A program made the position numbers and the translations under genes. Below the pieces are notes generated by a model, which was given only the letters and a program-made list of their open reading frames with translations, did not search any database and was not told the origin of the DNA. This document shows, in pieces, positions 1-9,642 of a DNA stretch of 64,000 bases. Within the stretch, counting starts at the first letter, position 1; every line of letters begins with the position of its first letter. The DNA comes from Bartonella taylorii 8TBB (GTDB lineage: Bacteria > Pseudomonadota > Alphaproteobacteria > Rhizobiales > Rhizobiaceae), in the NCBI RefSeq assembly GCF_902825155.1, contig NZ_CADEAG010000003.1, positions 1-64,000 on the forward strand, read 5' to 3'.

Positions 1-208
1 GCTTCTCTGTTTCATATTCAACATGCGCTGTAGAAATGGTAATTCCACGTGCACGCTCTTCTGGTGCCGCATCAATTTGGTCATACGCTTTAAATTCACC
101 AAAATATTTCGTAATCGCTGCTGTTAATGAAGTCTTCCCATGATCAACGTGACCAATCGTACCAATGTTAACATGCGGCTTCGTACGTTCAAATTTGCTC
201 TTTGCCAT
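1..208 (-). CDS. tuf: Elongation factor Tu, N-terminal part (cut by window edge)
   Basis: EF-Tu is the GTPase that delivers aminoacyl-tRNA to the ribosomal A site. The first 69 codons are visible and the rest lies beyond base 1. The translation starts [20 protein letters not shown] and holds the P-loop GHVDHGKTS at about residues 18-26, then the switch I segment ending ARGITIS. The ATG at 206-208 is the only sensible start, since it gives the canonical N-terminus. Upstream on the same strand lie tRNA-Gly and tRNA-Tyr, the tRNA-tuf arrangement common in Hyphomicrobiales, so they may be co-transcribed. Family identity is certain. Whether the reading frame is intact beyond the edge cannot be seen. 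Confidence 0.97.
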   Translation of the reverse strand, partial: MAKSKFERTKPHVNIGTIGHVDHGKTSLTAAITKYFGEFKAYDQIDAAPEERARGITISTAHVEYETEK

Positions 209-397
209 CGCCATCAATCTCTTGTTTTATTAGCACCTAGAAACAGAACTGCAGAACTGAATTAAGCTGAACAGCTACATCAGCCCGACCATTACAACTC
301 TTGAAGACGGTAAAACCCGCCCACTTTAATGATGGAAATATTCTCCCATCATACTCACTCGCCCAATCACTAAAACTGTTTGGCACCAACAACTATT

Positions 398-471
398 TGG
401 AGCGGGTAGCGGGAATCGAACCCGCATATTCAGCTTGGAAGGCTGCTGCTCTACCATTGAGCTATACCCGC
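398..471 (-). tRNA. tRNA-Gly (anticodon TCC)
   Basis: The minus strand gives a complete cloverleaf. The acceptor strand GCGGGTA pairs with TACCCGC. The D-arm contains AGCTCAATGGTAGAGC, the anticodon loop is CTTCCAA (anticodon TCC), and the T-arm carries GGTTCGATTCC. The CCA end is encoded (398-400). It lies between tRNA-Tyr and tuf, transcribed in the same direction. Confidence 0.96.
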
Positions 472-501
472 ATACCACACAACTAACTCTCCTTCGATGA
501 A

Positions 502-585
502 TGGTGGAGGGGGTTGGATTCGAACCAACGTAGCATACGCAACGGATTTACAGTCCGCCCCCTTTAACCACTCGGGCACCCCTCC
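502..585 (-). tRNA. tRNA-Tyr (anticodon GTA)
   Basis: Read on the minus strand this is a class II tRNA of 84 nt including encoded CCA. The acceptor GGAGGGG pairs with CCCCTCC. The anticodon arm contains GACTGTAAATC (anticodon GTA), followed by a long variable arm and a T-arm with GGTTCGAATCC. It is the upstream member of the tRNA-Tyr, tRNA-Gly, tuf series. Confidence 0.96.
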
Positions 586-791
586 ATTACATCGGCAAAG
601 TTGCGCGATAAGGCATCACTACAACCAAATCTTGACCACCTATTCAATCAAACCGGCTGCGAGGCGGTTATGCCGATTACTGTCGTATCTGTCAACAGAA
701 TAAACACGATTCTGTACAAATTTCCCGCTAATAATTTTAAATGACAGCTTTTTTCTATCCATTTCTGTTATTAAAAGAGTATAAAACACCT

Positions 792-1622
792 ATGAAAGAA
801 AAAATATCGCAAAATTCTCATTATGCTCGTTTACGTCGCCGATATCGCGATACAAAAAGCTTTTCTTCTCGTTCTGCCTCATGCCTGAAAAAAGCAGCTT
901 CACCATTACAACAAGGAACAATCCGTCTTTATGGTATCCACGCAGTTCATGCTGCTTTAAAAAATCCAAAAAGAATTTTTAACGGTCTCTATGTTACATC
1001 AAACGCCTTAAAACGATTAAATATACCCGAATCAGATTTACCTTGTGCTGTTACATTATGCTCACCAAAACAACTTGATGCATTGGTTGGAAGTGATGCA
1101 GTGCATCAAGGTATTGTTGTGGAAACTACCCCCCTCAAACCATGTCAATTGTCTGAACTTACCAATACTGATCTTGTCATCGTAATGGATCAAATTACCG
1201 ATCCACATAATGTCGGTGCTATTATGCGCTCCGCAGTTGCATTTAAAGCTGAAGCTCTCATCACCACATGTCGCCACTCCCCACAAGAAAGCGGTGTTCT
1301 CGCTAAAGCCGCTTCCGGAGCGTTGGAGCTGATTAATTATATTACTGTACGAAACCTCGCCGAAACACTCCACGAACTTCATAAAGCAGGTTTCATCAGC
1401 TTTGGACTCGATTCAGAAGGTGAATACCCTCTAGAAACAGCATTAACAGGGAGGAAAATTGCCCTTATTTTAGGAGCAGAAGGAAAAGGCTTACGTAAAA
1501 AAACACGGGAAACCGTTTGCGCATTAACACGCCTTGATATGCCTGGAAATATTAAATCATTAAATGTTTCAAACGCGGCCACAATAGCACTTTATGCGGC
1601 GCATAAATATCTTAGATCGTAG
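792..1622 (+). CDS. rlmB: 23S rRNA 2'-O-ribose methyltransferase, TrmH/SpoU family (RlmB-like)
   Basis: SAM-dependent 2'-O-methyltransferase of the SpoU family; RlmB methylates a guanosine in 23S rRNA. The 276-residue product has a basic N-terminal tail, a substrate-binding domain beginning around YGIHAVHAAL, and the C-terminal knotted SPOUT fold. All three SpoU motifs are visible: NVGAIMRSA, ALILGAEGKGL and LNVSNAATIALY. The frame is open upstream to 741, but the ATG at 792 gives the usual basic N-terminus and has an AAAGAG purine stretch about 10 nt before it. The 3' end overlaps the convergent rhomboid gene by 11 bp. The exact rRNA target is assumed from the family; another TrmH-type target is possible. 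Confidence 0.88.
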   Translation: MKEKISQNSHYARLRRRYRDTKSFSSRSASCLKKAASPLQQGTIRLYGIHAVHAALKNPKRIFNGLYVTSNALKRLNIPESDLPCAVTLCSPKQLDALVGSDAVHQGIVVETTPLKPCQLSELTNTDLVIVMDQITDPHNVGAIMRSAVAFKAEALITTCRHSPQESGVLAKAASGALELINYITVRNLAETLHELHKAGFISFGLDSEGEYPLETALTGRKIALILGAEGKGLRKKTRETVCALTRLDMPGNIKSLNVSNAATIALYAAHKYLRS

Positions 1623-2367
1623 TTTGTAATTTTTTTCGCGAAATATCAAAAAAACCAATCAACAAAAAGCCTGAAAAGAAACCACCAATATGAGCCTCCC
1701 ATGCTATTGAAACACCATCTCCTTCAAAGAGAAGAGATGAAATACCTATAATAAAATCAACACTCAGCCAGATACTCAGGTAAATAAGCACACTCCTTGA
1801 ACACAGCGCTTTTTTAATAGACAATAAAGGGCTTAAAAATCTTTTATTCTGCGTCGTAGCCTCCAAATAGCTCAAAAGGAAATCATAACGTGCAATAGCG
1901 CCCATCATTCCAGACACTGCGCCCGACGCACCGACAAGTGATATTGCACTCTCTTGGTGAAATACAAAATAAGTCAAAACAGCTATAATAGCTGTTAATA
2001 CCCAAAAAATTAAAAAACGAAAACCACCAATATGTCTTACCAAAGGAGACCCAAAAACCAAAAGCCAAGCCATGTTAATAGCAACATGTTTAAAACTACT
2101 ATGCATAAAGGAATAACTAATAATCGTATAACAAAATGCTAAAGGTTCAGTCTTAAATAACACTGGTGTAAATGCAAATAAATCAAGACTTTCAATATAG
2201 AATTGATCAGAAAAAAGGTATTGAGAAACAAAATAAATACAAAAACAAAGTGCTATCAAAACAACTATAATAAATGGAATATTCAATAATGGTTCTTTAG
2301 GCTGCTCTGGAAAAAACGATCTATTATTATATTGGTGTTTGGCATTTTTCATTGTATAAAATCTCAT
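1612..2367 (-). CDS. Rhomboid family intramembrane serine protease
   Basis: Polytopic inner-membrane protein of 251 residues that would cleave transmembrane helices within the bilayer. After a short cytoplasmic N-terminus the first hydrophobic helix (IPFIIVVLIALCFCIYFV) is followed by about five more. The catalytic serine motif appears as VGASGAVSGMMGA (GxSG) and the catalytic histidine as AHIGGFFSGF in the last helix. The conserved asparagine/histidine region reads HVAINMAWL. A second ATG six codons downstream (2352) is an alternative start. It is convergent with rlmB. Substrates cannot be inferred. Confidence 0.88.
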   Translation of the reverse strand: MRFYTMKNAKHQYNNRSFFPEQPKEPLLNIPFIIVVLIALCFCIYFVSQYLFSDQFYIESLDLFAFTPVLFKTEPLAFCYTIISYSFMHSSFKHVAINMAWLLVFGSPLVRHIGGFRFLIFWVLTAIIAVLTYFVFHQESAISLVGASGAVSGMMGAIARYDFLLSYLEATTQNKRFLSPLLSIKKALCSRSVLIYLSIWLSVDFIIGISSLLFEGDGVSIAWEAHIGGFFSGFLLIGFFDISRKKLQTTI

Positions 2368-2603
2368 ACTTTCTTTAGAATTGACAGTGCTTTACAGTTT
2401 GGTAATTTAATAGTTGGCTTTTTATGAAAACCATCATAAATGTACAATAACCAATATGCCTTTTAAATACGCAAATAAAAACATCACTGCCCCTTTCTTC
2501 AGCATCTAATCACTCTCGTTTTAAAGTTTTCTTTAGCCTCTTAGGGGAGAATTATAAAATAAACAAAGAGAATGTTTTATTTCAATACATCATTTGTAAA
2601 AAA

Positions 2604-3038
2604 TCATTGATGGGCTTGATTCTGAGAATCTTTTTTGCCTTGTTTGCAGTCTTTTAACCACACATCGTAGATAGGATGCTCTACAGCATTCAAGCCAGGG
2701 CTATCTGCAAACATCCACCCTATAAAAATACGTCGTACTTTTTTATCTAATGTAATTTCATTGACTTCAATAAAACCGGTTGTACGCGTTGGTTCATCCT
2801 TAGAGCTCGTATAACACGCGCGCGGCGTTACCTGCAAAGCACCATATCGATAAACTTCACCAAGAGAAACTTCAAAACGCGTAGTCCGACCAGTAATTTT
2901 ATCGAGACCTGAAAAAACAGCAATTCCATTGCTCACACGCTCAGCCTGTACTCCAACAACTGAAAACAAAAATATTACAACTTCTATGAGAAAAAGACAA
3001 AAAAAACGCTTCAATCCTAACAGTAAAAAAGCTCTCAT
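2604..3038 (-). CDS. DUF2155 domain-containing secreted protein
   Basis: Function unknown. The protein has about 144 residues, with a strongly hydrophobic N-terminal segment (FLIEVVIFLFSVVGVQA) that looks like a signal peptide cleaved near VQA-ER. The mature part carries the DUF2155 core: ITGRTTRFEV, YRYGALQVTPRACY and IGWMFADSPGLNA, ending DVWLKDC. The ATG at 3038 follows a GTG codon that could also start translation. It lies 80 bp downstream of the NDUFA12-like gene on the same strand; the two are commonly neighbours in Hyphomicrobiales, so an operon is likely. The role is probably periplasmic, inferred only from the signal peptide. Confidence 0.85.
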   Translation of the reverse strand: MRAFLLLGLKRFFCLFLIEVVIFLFSVVGVQAERVSNGIAVFSGLDKITGRTTRFEVSLGEVYRYGALQVTPRACYTSSKDEPTRTTGFIEVNEITLDKKVRRIFIGWMFADSPGLNAVEHPIYDVWLKDCKQGKKDSQNQAHQ

Positions 3039-3119
3039 CACATCAAATCAATCACATCTAAAAATTCTATTTATAAAATAGTACACATAAGAAAAAACAC
3101 ACGCACGCATCAAAACATC

Positions 3120-3518
3120 TTATTTTTTAGGCGACCATGCATCATAATCTTTATACAAAAAAGGACGATCATCACTGTAAGAAATAGCACCCTTCGGACG
3201 ATAGGCATCGCTTGTTCCTGTCATATTGGCAATGTGAGGCTTTTCCCATTCATAGGGCTGATAATCTTCCTGTGTTGGAGGGATATCACAGCGATGATGA
3301 ATCCAACCATGCCAACCTGGTGGAATGGTAGAAGCTTCAGAATAATCTTTATAAATGACCCAACGGCGCGGATAACCATCCTTATGAGTGCCCCCTTCAT
3401 AATAAACATTCCCAAACTGATCTTCCCCCATACGTTTACCTTTACGCCACGTAAAAAAGCGCGTATTTATGGTATTACCATTCCACCATGTAAAGATTTG
3501 CTTTAAAAAAATAGCCAT
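3120..3518 (-). CDS. NADH:ubiquinone oxidoreductase accessory subunit, NDUFA12/B17.2 family
   Basis: Accessory subunit of respiratory complex I found in mitochondria and alphaproteobacteria. It binds the peripheral arm and is not itself a redox protein. The 132-residue product shows the family pattern: RMGEDQFGNVYYEGG near residues 30-44, then RRWVIYKDYSEASTIPPGWHGWIHH, and a C-terminal region ending RPFLYKDYDAWSP. No cysteines bind metals and no signal peptide is present, as expected for a matrix/cytoplasm-side subunit. The ATG at 3518 gives the usual short N-terminus. Assignment is firm at family level. Confidence 0.92.
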   Translation of the reverse strand: MAIFLKQIFTWWNGNTINTRFFTWRKGKRMGEDQFGNVYYEGGTHKDGYPRRWVIYKDYSEASTIPPGWHGWIHHRCDIPPTQEDYQPYEWEKPHIANMTGTSDAYRPKGAISYSDDRPFLYKDYDAWSPKK

Positions 3519-3670
3519 CTTTTAGTCCATCTCTCTAAGTACCCTTGGGAAGTTAATCCTTAACAAAACTCCGCCCGTAAAGTCAATTATGTCTCCATTC
3601 GGTAAGCTTAGTTGTATTCCTCAATTATAAGAAATATCATATTTATGGACTTTCCTCTACCCCATAAAAC

Positions 3671-5170
3671 TTAATCTATGCCGAGTTTCATCTTAACCAA
3701 CTCATTAACAGTTTGAGGATTTGCCTTTCCACCTGTTGTTTTCATGACTTGTCCAACAAACCAACCAGCTAAAGCAGGTTTTTGTTTTGCTTGCGCAACT
3801 TTATCAGAATTATTAGCAACGATTTCATCAACAGCTTTCTCTATAGCCTTGATATCTGTTACCTGCTTCATATTGCGCTCTTCTACAATCTGACGTGGAT
3901 TTCCACCTTCATTCCAAATAATTTCAAAGAGATCCTTAGCAATTTTTCCAGAAATAGTCCCCTCTTTGATAAGATCAATAATTTCTCCTAATTGATCTGG
4001 TGATACCGGCGTGTCTTCAATCTCACGATTGTCTTTATTTAAAGCGCCTAGAAGATCATTAATCACCCAATTGGCAACTGTTTTTCCATCACGCCCACGT
4101 GCGACTTTTTCAAAATAGTCAGCAATGGCTCTTTCTGTCACAAGGATAGAAGCATCGTACGCTGTCAATCCCATCTCCTTGATAAAACGTGCTTTTATAT
4201 CATCAGGCAATTCAGGCAATTCAGCGACCAAAGAATCCACAAATGCTTGATCCAATTCCAAAGGCAAAAGATCAGGGTCAGGAAAATAACGATAATCATG
4301 CGCTTCTTCCTTTGAACGCATAGACCGCGTTTCACCTTTAGAAGCATCAAAAAGCCGAGTTTCCTGATCTATGACACCACCATCTTCTAAGATCGCAATT
4401 TGACGACGCGCCTCATATTCAATCGCTTGGCCAATAAAACGAATAGAATTAACATTTTTGATTTCACAGCGCGTTCCAAAACTTTCACCAGGGCGACGAA
4501 CTGATACGTTAACATCTGCACGCATAGAACCTTCATCCATATTTCCATCGCAAGTCCCTAAATAACGAACAATTGTACGCAATTTTGTCATATAGGCTTT
4601 GGCTTCATCTGATGAACGCATATCTGGCTTAGAAACAATTTCCATAAGCGCGACACCTGAACGATTAAGATCCACAAAAGACATTGTTGGATGCTGATCA
4701 TGCAACGATTTTCCTGCATCCTGCTCAAGATGCAACCTTTCAATCCCAACTTCAATATCCTCAAACTGGCCATTCGAATCTGGACCAACAGATACGATAA
4801 TCCTCCCCTCTCCTACAATCGGATAGTGAAATTGGGAAATCTGATATCCCTGCGGTAAATCTGGATAAAAATAATTCTTACGATCGAAAACAGATCTCAG
4901 ATTAATATGAGCCTTTAGTCCCAAACCAGTTCGAACTGCTTGACGAACACATTCCCTATTAAGAACAGGCAACATACCAGGCATCGCTGCATCAATAAGC
5001 GATACGTGATTGTTCGGCTCAGCACCAAATTTTGTTGACGCCCCTGAAAAAAGTTTTGAATTTGATATGATTTGCGCATGAACCTCCATACCAATGACAA
5101 CCTCCCAATCACCTGTAATTCCAGAAATGAAACGTTTAGAATCAGGAGTACGCGTATCAACGATGTCCAT
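3671..5170 (-). CDS. gatB: Aspartyl/glutamyl-tRNA(Asn/Gln) amidotransferase subunit B
   Basis: GatB is the kinase/tRNA-binding subunit of GatCAB, which converts Glu-tRNA(Gln) or Asp-tRNA(Asn) to the amidated form. The 499-residue protein has the N-terminal GatB cradle ([69 protein letters not shown]), then the helical region and a C-terminal YqeY-like domain ending [13 protein letters not shown] chose the ATG at 5168-5170. An in-frame GTG at 5203 has a poor ribosome-binding site and would add 11 residues. gatA and gatC are not in this window. tig lies about 130 bp upstream of the start, on the same strand. Confidence 0.95.
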   Translation of the reverse strand: MDIVDTRTPDSKRFISGITGDWEVVIGMEVHAQIISNSKLFSGASTKFGAEPNNHVSLIDAAMPGMLPVLNRECVRQAVRTGLGLKAHINLRSVFDRKNYFYPDLPQGYQISQFHYPIVGEGRIIVSVGPDSNGQFEDIEVGIERLHLEQDAGKSLHDQHPTMSFVDLNRSGVALMEIVSKPDMRSSDEAKAYMTKLRTIVRYLGTCDGNMDEGSMRADVNVSVRRPGESFGTRCEIKNVNSIRFIGQAIEYEARRQIAILEDGGVIDQETRLFDASKGETRSMRSKEEAHDYRYFPDPDLLPLELDQAFVDSLVAELPELPDDIKARFIKEMGLTAYDASILVTERAIADYFEKVARGRDGKTVANWVINDLLGALNKDNREIEDTPVSPDQLGEIIDLIKEGTISGKIAKDLFEIIWNEGGNPRQIVEERNMKQVTDIKAIEKAVDEIVANNSDKVAQAKQKPALAGWFVGQVMKTTGGKANPQTVNELVKMKLGID

Positions 5171-5300
5171 TGCCAATCCACTATCAATGTTTTCTAAATA
5201 CACCTGATGGCTAACCTAAAACCACTCTCAGTGCAAGCCTAGAATAGAAATCTTATAAAAAAGCCACAACTTCATCGGGCTTCTCTTTTTAGGGTAAATA

Positions 5301-6725
5301 TTAATCTTTTTTAGGTGCCTTTTTCTTAGATGGAACTTTTTCTACGGTTTTTTTTACTGCAGATTTTTTCTTCTCTGGCTTTTTTTCTATTAAATCTGTT
5401 TCGTCATATTCCTTCATCAGCTCTTCAACCGTAACTTCTTTATCTGTGATTTTTATCCGTGCTAGCAAATGATCAATGACTTTCTCTTCAAAAATTGGGG
5501 CACGTAGATTTGCAACAGCTTCTGGAGTCTTACGGAAAAAATCCATAATCTCTTTTTCTTGTCCAGGATACTGACGCACCTGATCAAAAACTGCTGCTTT
5601 TAGCTCATCCTCACTTACTTTAACACCAACCTTCATTCCAATTTCAGAAAGCACTAAACCAAGACGAACACGACGCTGTGCAAGCACACGATATTCCTCC
5701 CGTGCCTGCTCCTCTGTAACACCTTCATCTTCAAAACTGCGACCAGCCTTTTTTAAATCGTCATTAACCTGAGCCCATATATTGTTAAATTCAATTTCTA
5801 AAAGTCCTTCAGGAATCTCAAAATCGTAATCAGCATCTAAAGCATCAAGAATTTGACGCTTAATTTTTTGACGTGTCATTGAACCATATTGATTTTCAAT
5901 CTGCCCACGAACAACTTCACGTAAGCGATCTAGAGATTCTAAACCAACTTTCCGCGCTGCTTCATCATCAATCTTTAATTCATCCGGTTTAGAGATAGCC
6001 TTAACAGTGATATCAAACTCTGCATCCCGACCCGCCAAATGCACTGCATTGTAATTATCAGGAAATTTAACAGAAATTGTTTTCGTATCACCTACTTTCA
6101 CACCAACCAACTGCTCCTCAAAGCCAGGAATAAATTGCTTTGATCCGAGAATCAGTTGCGCATCACTCTCTGTTCCACCCTCAAATGGCTCTCCCTCAAG
6201 TTTACCAAGATAATCTATTGTAACACGATCACCTTCTTCAGAAAAACCATCTTTTAGTGAATAATTCCGCGTGGAAGAAAGGACGCGCCTTACTTGATCA
6301 TCAATCTCTTGTTCAGGAATAATTGCAATTTCACGAGTAATTTCAATATGTTCAAAGTCTTTAATTTCAAATTTTGGCAAAACTTCATACTTTAAACTAA
6401 AAACAAAATCGGTTTTGCCATCCAGAATTTGTTCATCTTCATTTATATCAATTTGCGGCTGCATCGCTGAACGTTCATTACGATCAGCTAAAACAGAATG
6501 GGGTACATCACTGATAATCTCATTGAGAATTTCTGCCATAAAAGACTTGCCGTACATTTTTCTTAGATATCCAGCAGGTACCTTACCAGGACGAAAACCC
6601 TTAAGCTTGATCTTGCCCTTGGTATCATCCAACCGTTCATTCAATTTTTTTTCTAAATCTCTCGCCGGAACCACGATCTTAATTTCGCGCTTCAGTCCTT
6701 CATTAAGCGTCTCGGTAACCTGCAT
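5301..6725 (-). CDS. tig: Trigger factor, ribosome-associated chaperone
   Basis: Trigger factor binds the ribosomal exit tunnel and shields nascent chains; it has peptidyl-prolyl isomerase activity. The 474-residue protein shows the ribosome-docking signature [17 protein letters not shown] at about residues 43-59, an FKBP-type domain ([18 protein letters not shown], about 166-250) and a long helical C-terminal chaperone domain. It ends in a lysine-rich tail ([16 protein letters not shown]...) that may be unstructured. Start [10 protein letters not shown] is canonical. An ORF on the opposite strand at 6415-6786 is a shadow of this gene. Confidence 0.97.
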   Translation of the reverse strand: MQVTETLNEGLKREIKIVVPARDLEKKLNERLDDTKGKIKLKGFRPGKVPAGYLRKMYGKSFMAEILNEIISDVPHSVLADRNERSAMQPQIDINEDEQILDGKTDFVFSLKYEVLPKFEIKDFEHIEITREIAIIPEQEIDDQVRRVLSSTRNYSLKDGFSEEGDRVTIDYLGKLEGEPFEGGTESDAQLILGSKQFIPGFEEQLVGVKVGDTKTISVKFPDNYNAVHLAGRDAEFDITVKAISKPDELKIDDEAARKVGLESLDRLREVVRGQIENQYGSMTRQKIKRQILDALDADYDFEIPEGLLEIEFNNIWAQVNDDLKKAGRSFEDEGVTEEQAREEYRVLAQRRVRLGLVLSEIGMKVGVKVSEDELKAAVFDQVRQYPGQEKEIMDFFRKTPEAVANLRAPIFEEKVIDHLLARIKITDKEVTVEELMKEYDETDLIEKKPEKKKSAVKKTVEKVPSKKKAPKKD

Positions 6726-6858
6726 AAATAACCTTCATTTTCCTGAGGAGAGGGATAATCCCACTCTGATAATAATTACATTCTAACACTTGAGTGTTAA
6801 ATCACCATAAAGCAGAACTCTGAGCACATACATATCTATAGAGCTCAAGAAATCCCTT

Positions 6859-6941
6859 TGGTGCGGATGGAGGGACTCGAACCCCCATGGTCTCCCGCCA
6901 GAACCTAAATCTGGTGCGTCTACCAATTTCGCCACATCCGC
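6859..6941 (-). tRNA. tRNA-Leu (anticodon TAG)
   Basis: Class II tRNA on the minus strand. Acceptor GCGGATG pairs with CATCCGC, the anticodon arm is CCAGA-TTTAGGT-TCTGG (anticodon TAG), a long variable arm follows, and the T-arm holds GGTTCGAGTCC with encoded CCA. It stands alone between tig and trmFO. Confidence 0.96.
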
Positions 6942-7109
6942 TCAAACTTATAAGCCAATAACCTTACATAAGCGGCGTTTCTATAGCATTAATTAAAGAA
7001 AAAAAGCAAACAAATATATTAAAAATATTCCAGATACGTATTATTCCTAATAAATTGCAAAACAAAATCTATCCTTTTCATACAGAGTAGCTTCCGCTAA
7101 AAGCAGATT

Positions 7110-8516
7110 ATGTTAAATACATTCAATACTCCAATCCATATCATCGGCGGCGGTCTTGCAGGCAGTGAAGCAAGCTGGCAAATTGCGCAATCAGGAATCC
7201 CCGTTATTTTACATGAAATGCGGCCCCAAAAAAAATCTGATGCCCATAAAACAGATATGCTTGCAGAACTGGTTTGTTCAAATTCATTCCGTTCCGATGA
7301 TTCTTCAACAAATGCCGTAGGACTTTTACATACCGAAATGCGACTAGCAAAATCGCTGATTATGAAGGCTGCTGATACCAATAAAGTACCAGCAGGCAGC
7401 GCTCTTGCTGTTGACCGCGATGAATTTTCAAAAACCATTACAACAGCGCTTGAAAATCACCCTCTTATAACAATAGAACGTGAGGAAATTCGAGAATTTC
7501 CTGAGGATTGGCACCATATTATCATTGCAACTGGCCCCCTTACCTCACCAGCACTTGCTCAAACAATACAAGCAATAACTGGGACAGAATCTCTTTCTTT
7601 TTTTGATGCTATCGCGCCTATTGTCCATACCGATAGTATCGATTTGGATATTTGTTGGTATCAGTCTCGCTATGATAAAATTGGGCCTGAGGGGACAGGG
7701 AAGGATTACCTTAATTGCCCCCTCGATAAAGAACAGTATGAAGCATTCGTTCAAGCATTAAAAAATGCAGAAAAAATAGAATTCCGTGACTTTGAAAAAA
7801 TACCCTATTTTGATGGATGCTTACCAATCGAAATTATGGCTGAACGCGGACTTGAAACCCTCAGACATGGTCCTATGAAACCCATGGGATTAACCAACAC
7901 CCATAATCCCATAGTTAAACCATATGCCGTCGTTCAATTACGCCAAGACAATAAACTTGGAACGCTTTATAATATGGTTGGGTTTCAAACAAAGCTGAAA
8001 TATGGAGAACAAGTTCGTATTTTTAGAATGATCCCCGGACTTGAAAAAGCGGAATACGCACGCCTTGGTGGACTTCACCGCAATACTTACCTTAACTCAC
8101 CAGTTATTCTTGATCAAACCCTTCGTTTGAAACAAAAACCTCAATTGCGTTTTGCGGGACAAATTACGGGATGTGAAGGTTATGTAGAATCATCCGCGAT
8201 AGGGCTTCTTGCTGGGCGTTTTGCTGCCGCTGAGTATAACCATAGCTGCCCTTGCCTACCGCCTCCAACTACAGCATTGGGAGCTCTTTTAAACCATATT
8301 ACAGGCGGACACATCGTAATAGAAGAAACAGAAAGAAAATCCTTTCAACCAATGAATATCAATTTTGGACTTTTTCCACCTATTCCTTCTCTTCAGTACT
8401 CAGGAAAACGCTTGCCAAGCAAAGAAAAAAAAATCGCAAAAAAACAAGCTATAACTGCCAGAGCCTTAGATGATTGTATTCGGTGGCTAAAAGATGGAAA
8501 GCAAAATGGCTCTTAG
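7110..8516 (+). CDS. trmFO: Methylenetetrahydrofolate--tRNA-(uracil-5-)-methyltransferase TrmFO
   Basis: FAD-dependent enzyme that makes 5-methyluridine at tRNA position 54 using methylene-THF and reduced flavin. The 468-residue product belongs to the GidA-like family. It has an N-terminal dinucleotide-binding motif [12 protein letters not shown] (residues about 10-21), then [12 protein letters not shown] and LHTEMRL, a central [13 protein letters not shown] segment and the C-terminal FAD motif [22 protein letters not shown]. The ATG at 7110 has a weak ribosome-binding site, but no closer start fits the family N-terminus. It is a single gene; the 0.6 kb downstream spacer holds no gene. Confidence 0.95.
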   Translation: MLNTFNTPIHIIGGGLAGSEASWQIAQSGIPVILHEMRPQKKSDAHKTDMLAELVCSNSFRSDDSSTNAVGLLHTEMRLAKSLIMKAADTNKVPAGSALAVDRDEFSKTITTALENHPLITIEREEIREFPEDWHHIIIATGPLTSPALAQTIQAITGTESLSFFDAIAPIVHTDSIDLDICWYQSRYDKIGPEGTGKDYLNCPLDKEQYEAFVQALKNAEKIEFRDFEKIPYFDGCLPIEIMAERGLETLRHGPMKPMGLTNTHNPIVKPYAVVQLRQDNKLGTLYNMVGFQTKLKYGEQVRIFRMIPGLEKAEYARLGGLHRNTYLNSPVILDQTLRLKQKPQLRFAGQITGCEGYVESSAIGLLAGRFAAAEYNHSCPCLPPPTTALGALLNHITGGHIVIEETERKSFQPMNINFGLFPPIPSLQYSGKRLPSKEKKIAKKQAITARALDDCIRWLKDGKQNGS

Positions 8517-9083
8517 ATCAGTTGTCGTTTCCGATTTCCACGAAAGATGTACTTACCCTTCCAATCTGCTAAATAAATTTTATTATAACTCGACAAGATA
8601 ACTTTAAGACTTGTTAATCATGCTGATTATCTGAACCAATAAATACCAATTCTACAGCCCATCATTTATCATTACAGTGTAAAGTCTGCATTTTTACTAC
8701 AAAATAATGGTTATAAGAACAGATCCCAAATATGCTTCAATCATCAAAAAATTAATCAAGACACACGAGTAAGCAAGATAACATAAAAAAATATACCACA
8801 TGCCCACATAATACAGACACCCGATCACTGCTATAGAGAGATCTTCTGCTATACAAAAACACTACCTTTCTCAACTTGAAAAAAATTAAAGGTATTCTCT
8901 CCTACATCACTCCCTGTATCCAAATGTTTTATATGAAATGCAAAATAAGCATATTTTATGCACACATTATCTCACGCACTTCCCAAAAACATCCTCAAAA
9001 ACGCGTACATTATTTGGAAAAAATACATGATTTGAAGCAAACGCTTGCAAAAAATTTCACGTTAAAAGTACACACACAATACC
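8517..9083. other. AT-rich intergenic region without recognisable gene
   Basis: About 570 bp between trmFO and the hup terminator. Stop codons are frequent in all frames on both strands. One open frame (8876-9148, plus) has a composition unlike a protein and runs through the terminator, so I do not call it. No tRNA or repeat was seen. Confidence 0.6.
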
Positions 9084-9120
9084 TTTTAAAAAACCCGGTT
9101 ATAAATAAACCGGGTTTTTT
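9084..9120. terminator. Bidirectional Rho-independent terminator downstream of hup
   Basis: A perfect 9-bp stem AACCCGGTT (9092-9100) / AACCGGGTT (9108-9116) with a 7-nt loop. It is followed by six Ts on the plus strand and, reading the minus strand, by TTTTTT from the A-run at 9088-9093. It ends the hup transcript from the right and could stop read-through from the left. Confidence 0.85.
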
Positions 9121-9134
9121 AAATGTGAAAAAAA

Positions 9135-9413
9135 TTATTTTTTATTAACAGCTTCTTTAAGAGTTTTACCTGCAGAAAATTTTGGTACAGAACGCGCTGG
9201 AATATTTATTTCAGCCCCGGTTGAAGGATTACGCCCCTTTGTAGCAGCACGATGAGAAACTTCAAAAGAACCAAAACCTGGAAGACGAACATCTCCTCCT
9301 GAAGCTAAAGCCTCTGTTACAGAAGCGATAAAAGCATCAACAACAGAGCCAGCTTGCGCTTTCGAAACACCTGCCTTTTCAGCAACGGAACTAACCAATT
9401 CACTTTTATTCAT
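9135..9413 (-). CDS. hup: DNA-binding protein HU
   Basis: Small basic dimeric histone-like protein that bends and compacts DNA. The 92-residue product has the complete HU/IHF fold: [15 protein letters not shown] at the N-terminus, the signature [21 protein letters not shown], and the DNA-contacting arm with the minor-groove proline in [22 protein letters not shown] precedes the ATG. It is the last gene of the minus-strand clpP-clpX-lon-hup series, the conserved order in related bacteria, 229 bp after lon, and it ends at a strong terminator. Confidence 0.96.
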   Translation of the reverse strand: MNKSELVSSVAEKAGVSKAQAGSVVDAFIASVTEALASGGDVRLPGFGSFEVSHRAATKGRNPSTGAEINIPARSVPKFSAGKTLKEAVNKK

Positions 9414-9642
9414 AGAACATTTCCTTTCCCTATATTACCGGATAACACACTTAATCGTGTCGTCGGTCAGTTTATTGAAAAGTACAGCAAACAGAAGCCT
9501 TATTTTCATCCAAAACATTGTTTTTTTAGCAATAATCACAGTTATTCACGGAATTTTTTACTTTTTTTTCAAAAAAGTAAAAAAACAACCACGAAAATGC
9601 TTTCTGTCTCTTAGAAAATGCAACTACAAATGAGATAATGAA

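Noticed and set aside
6415-6786. 123-codon plus-strand open frame
   Set aside because: Antisense to the start of tig, no family features; a shadow of the real gene.
8876-9148. 90-codon frame downstream of trmFO
   Set aside because: Reads through the hup terminator hairpin and has no protein-like pattern or ribosome-binding site.
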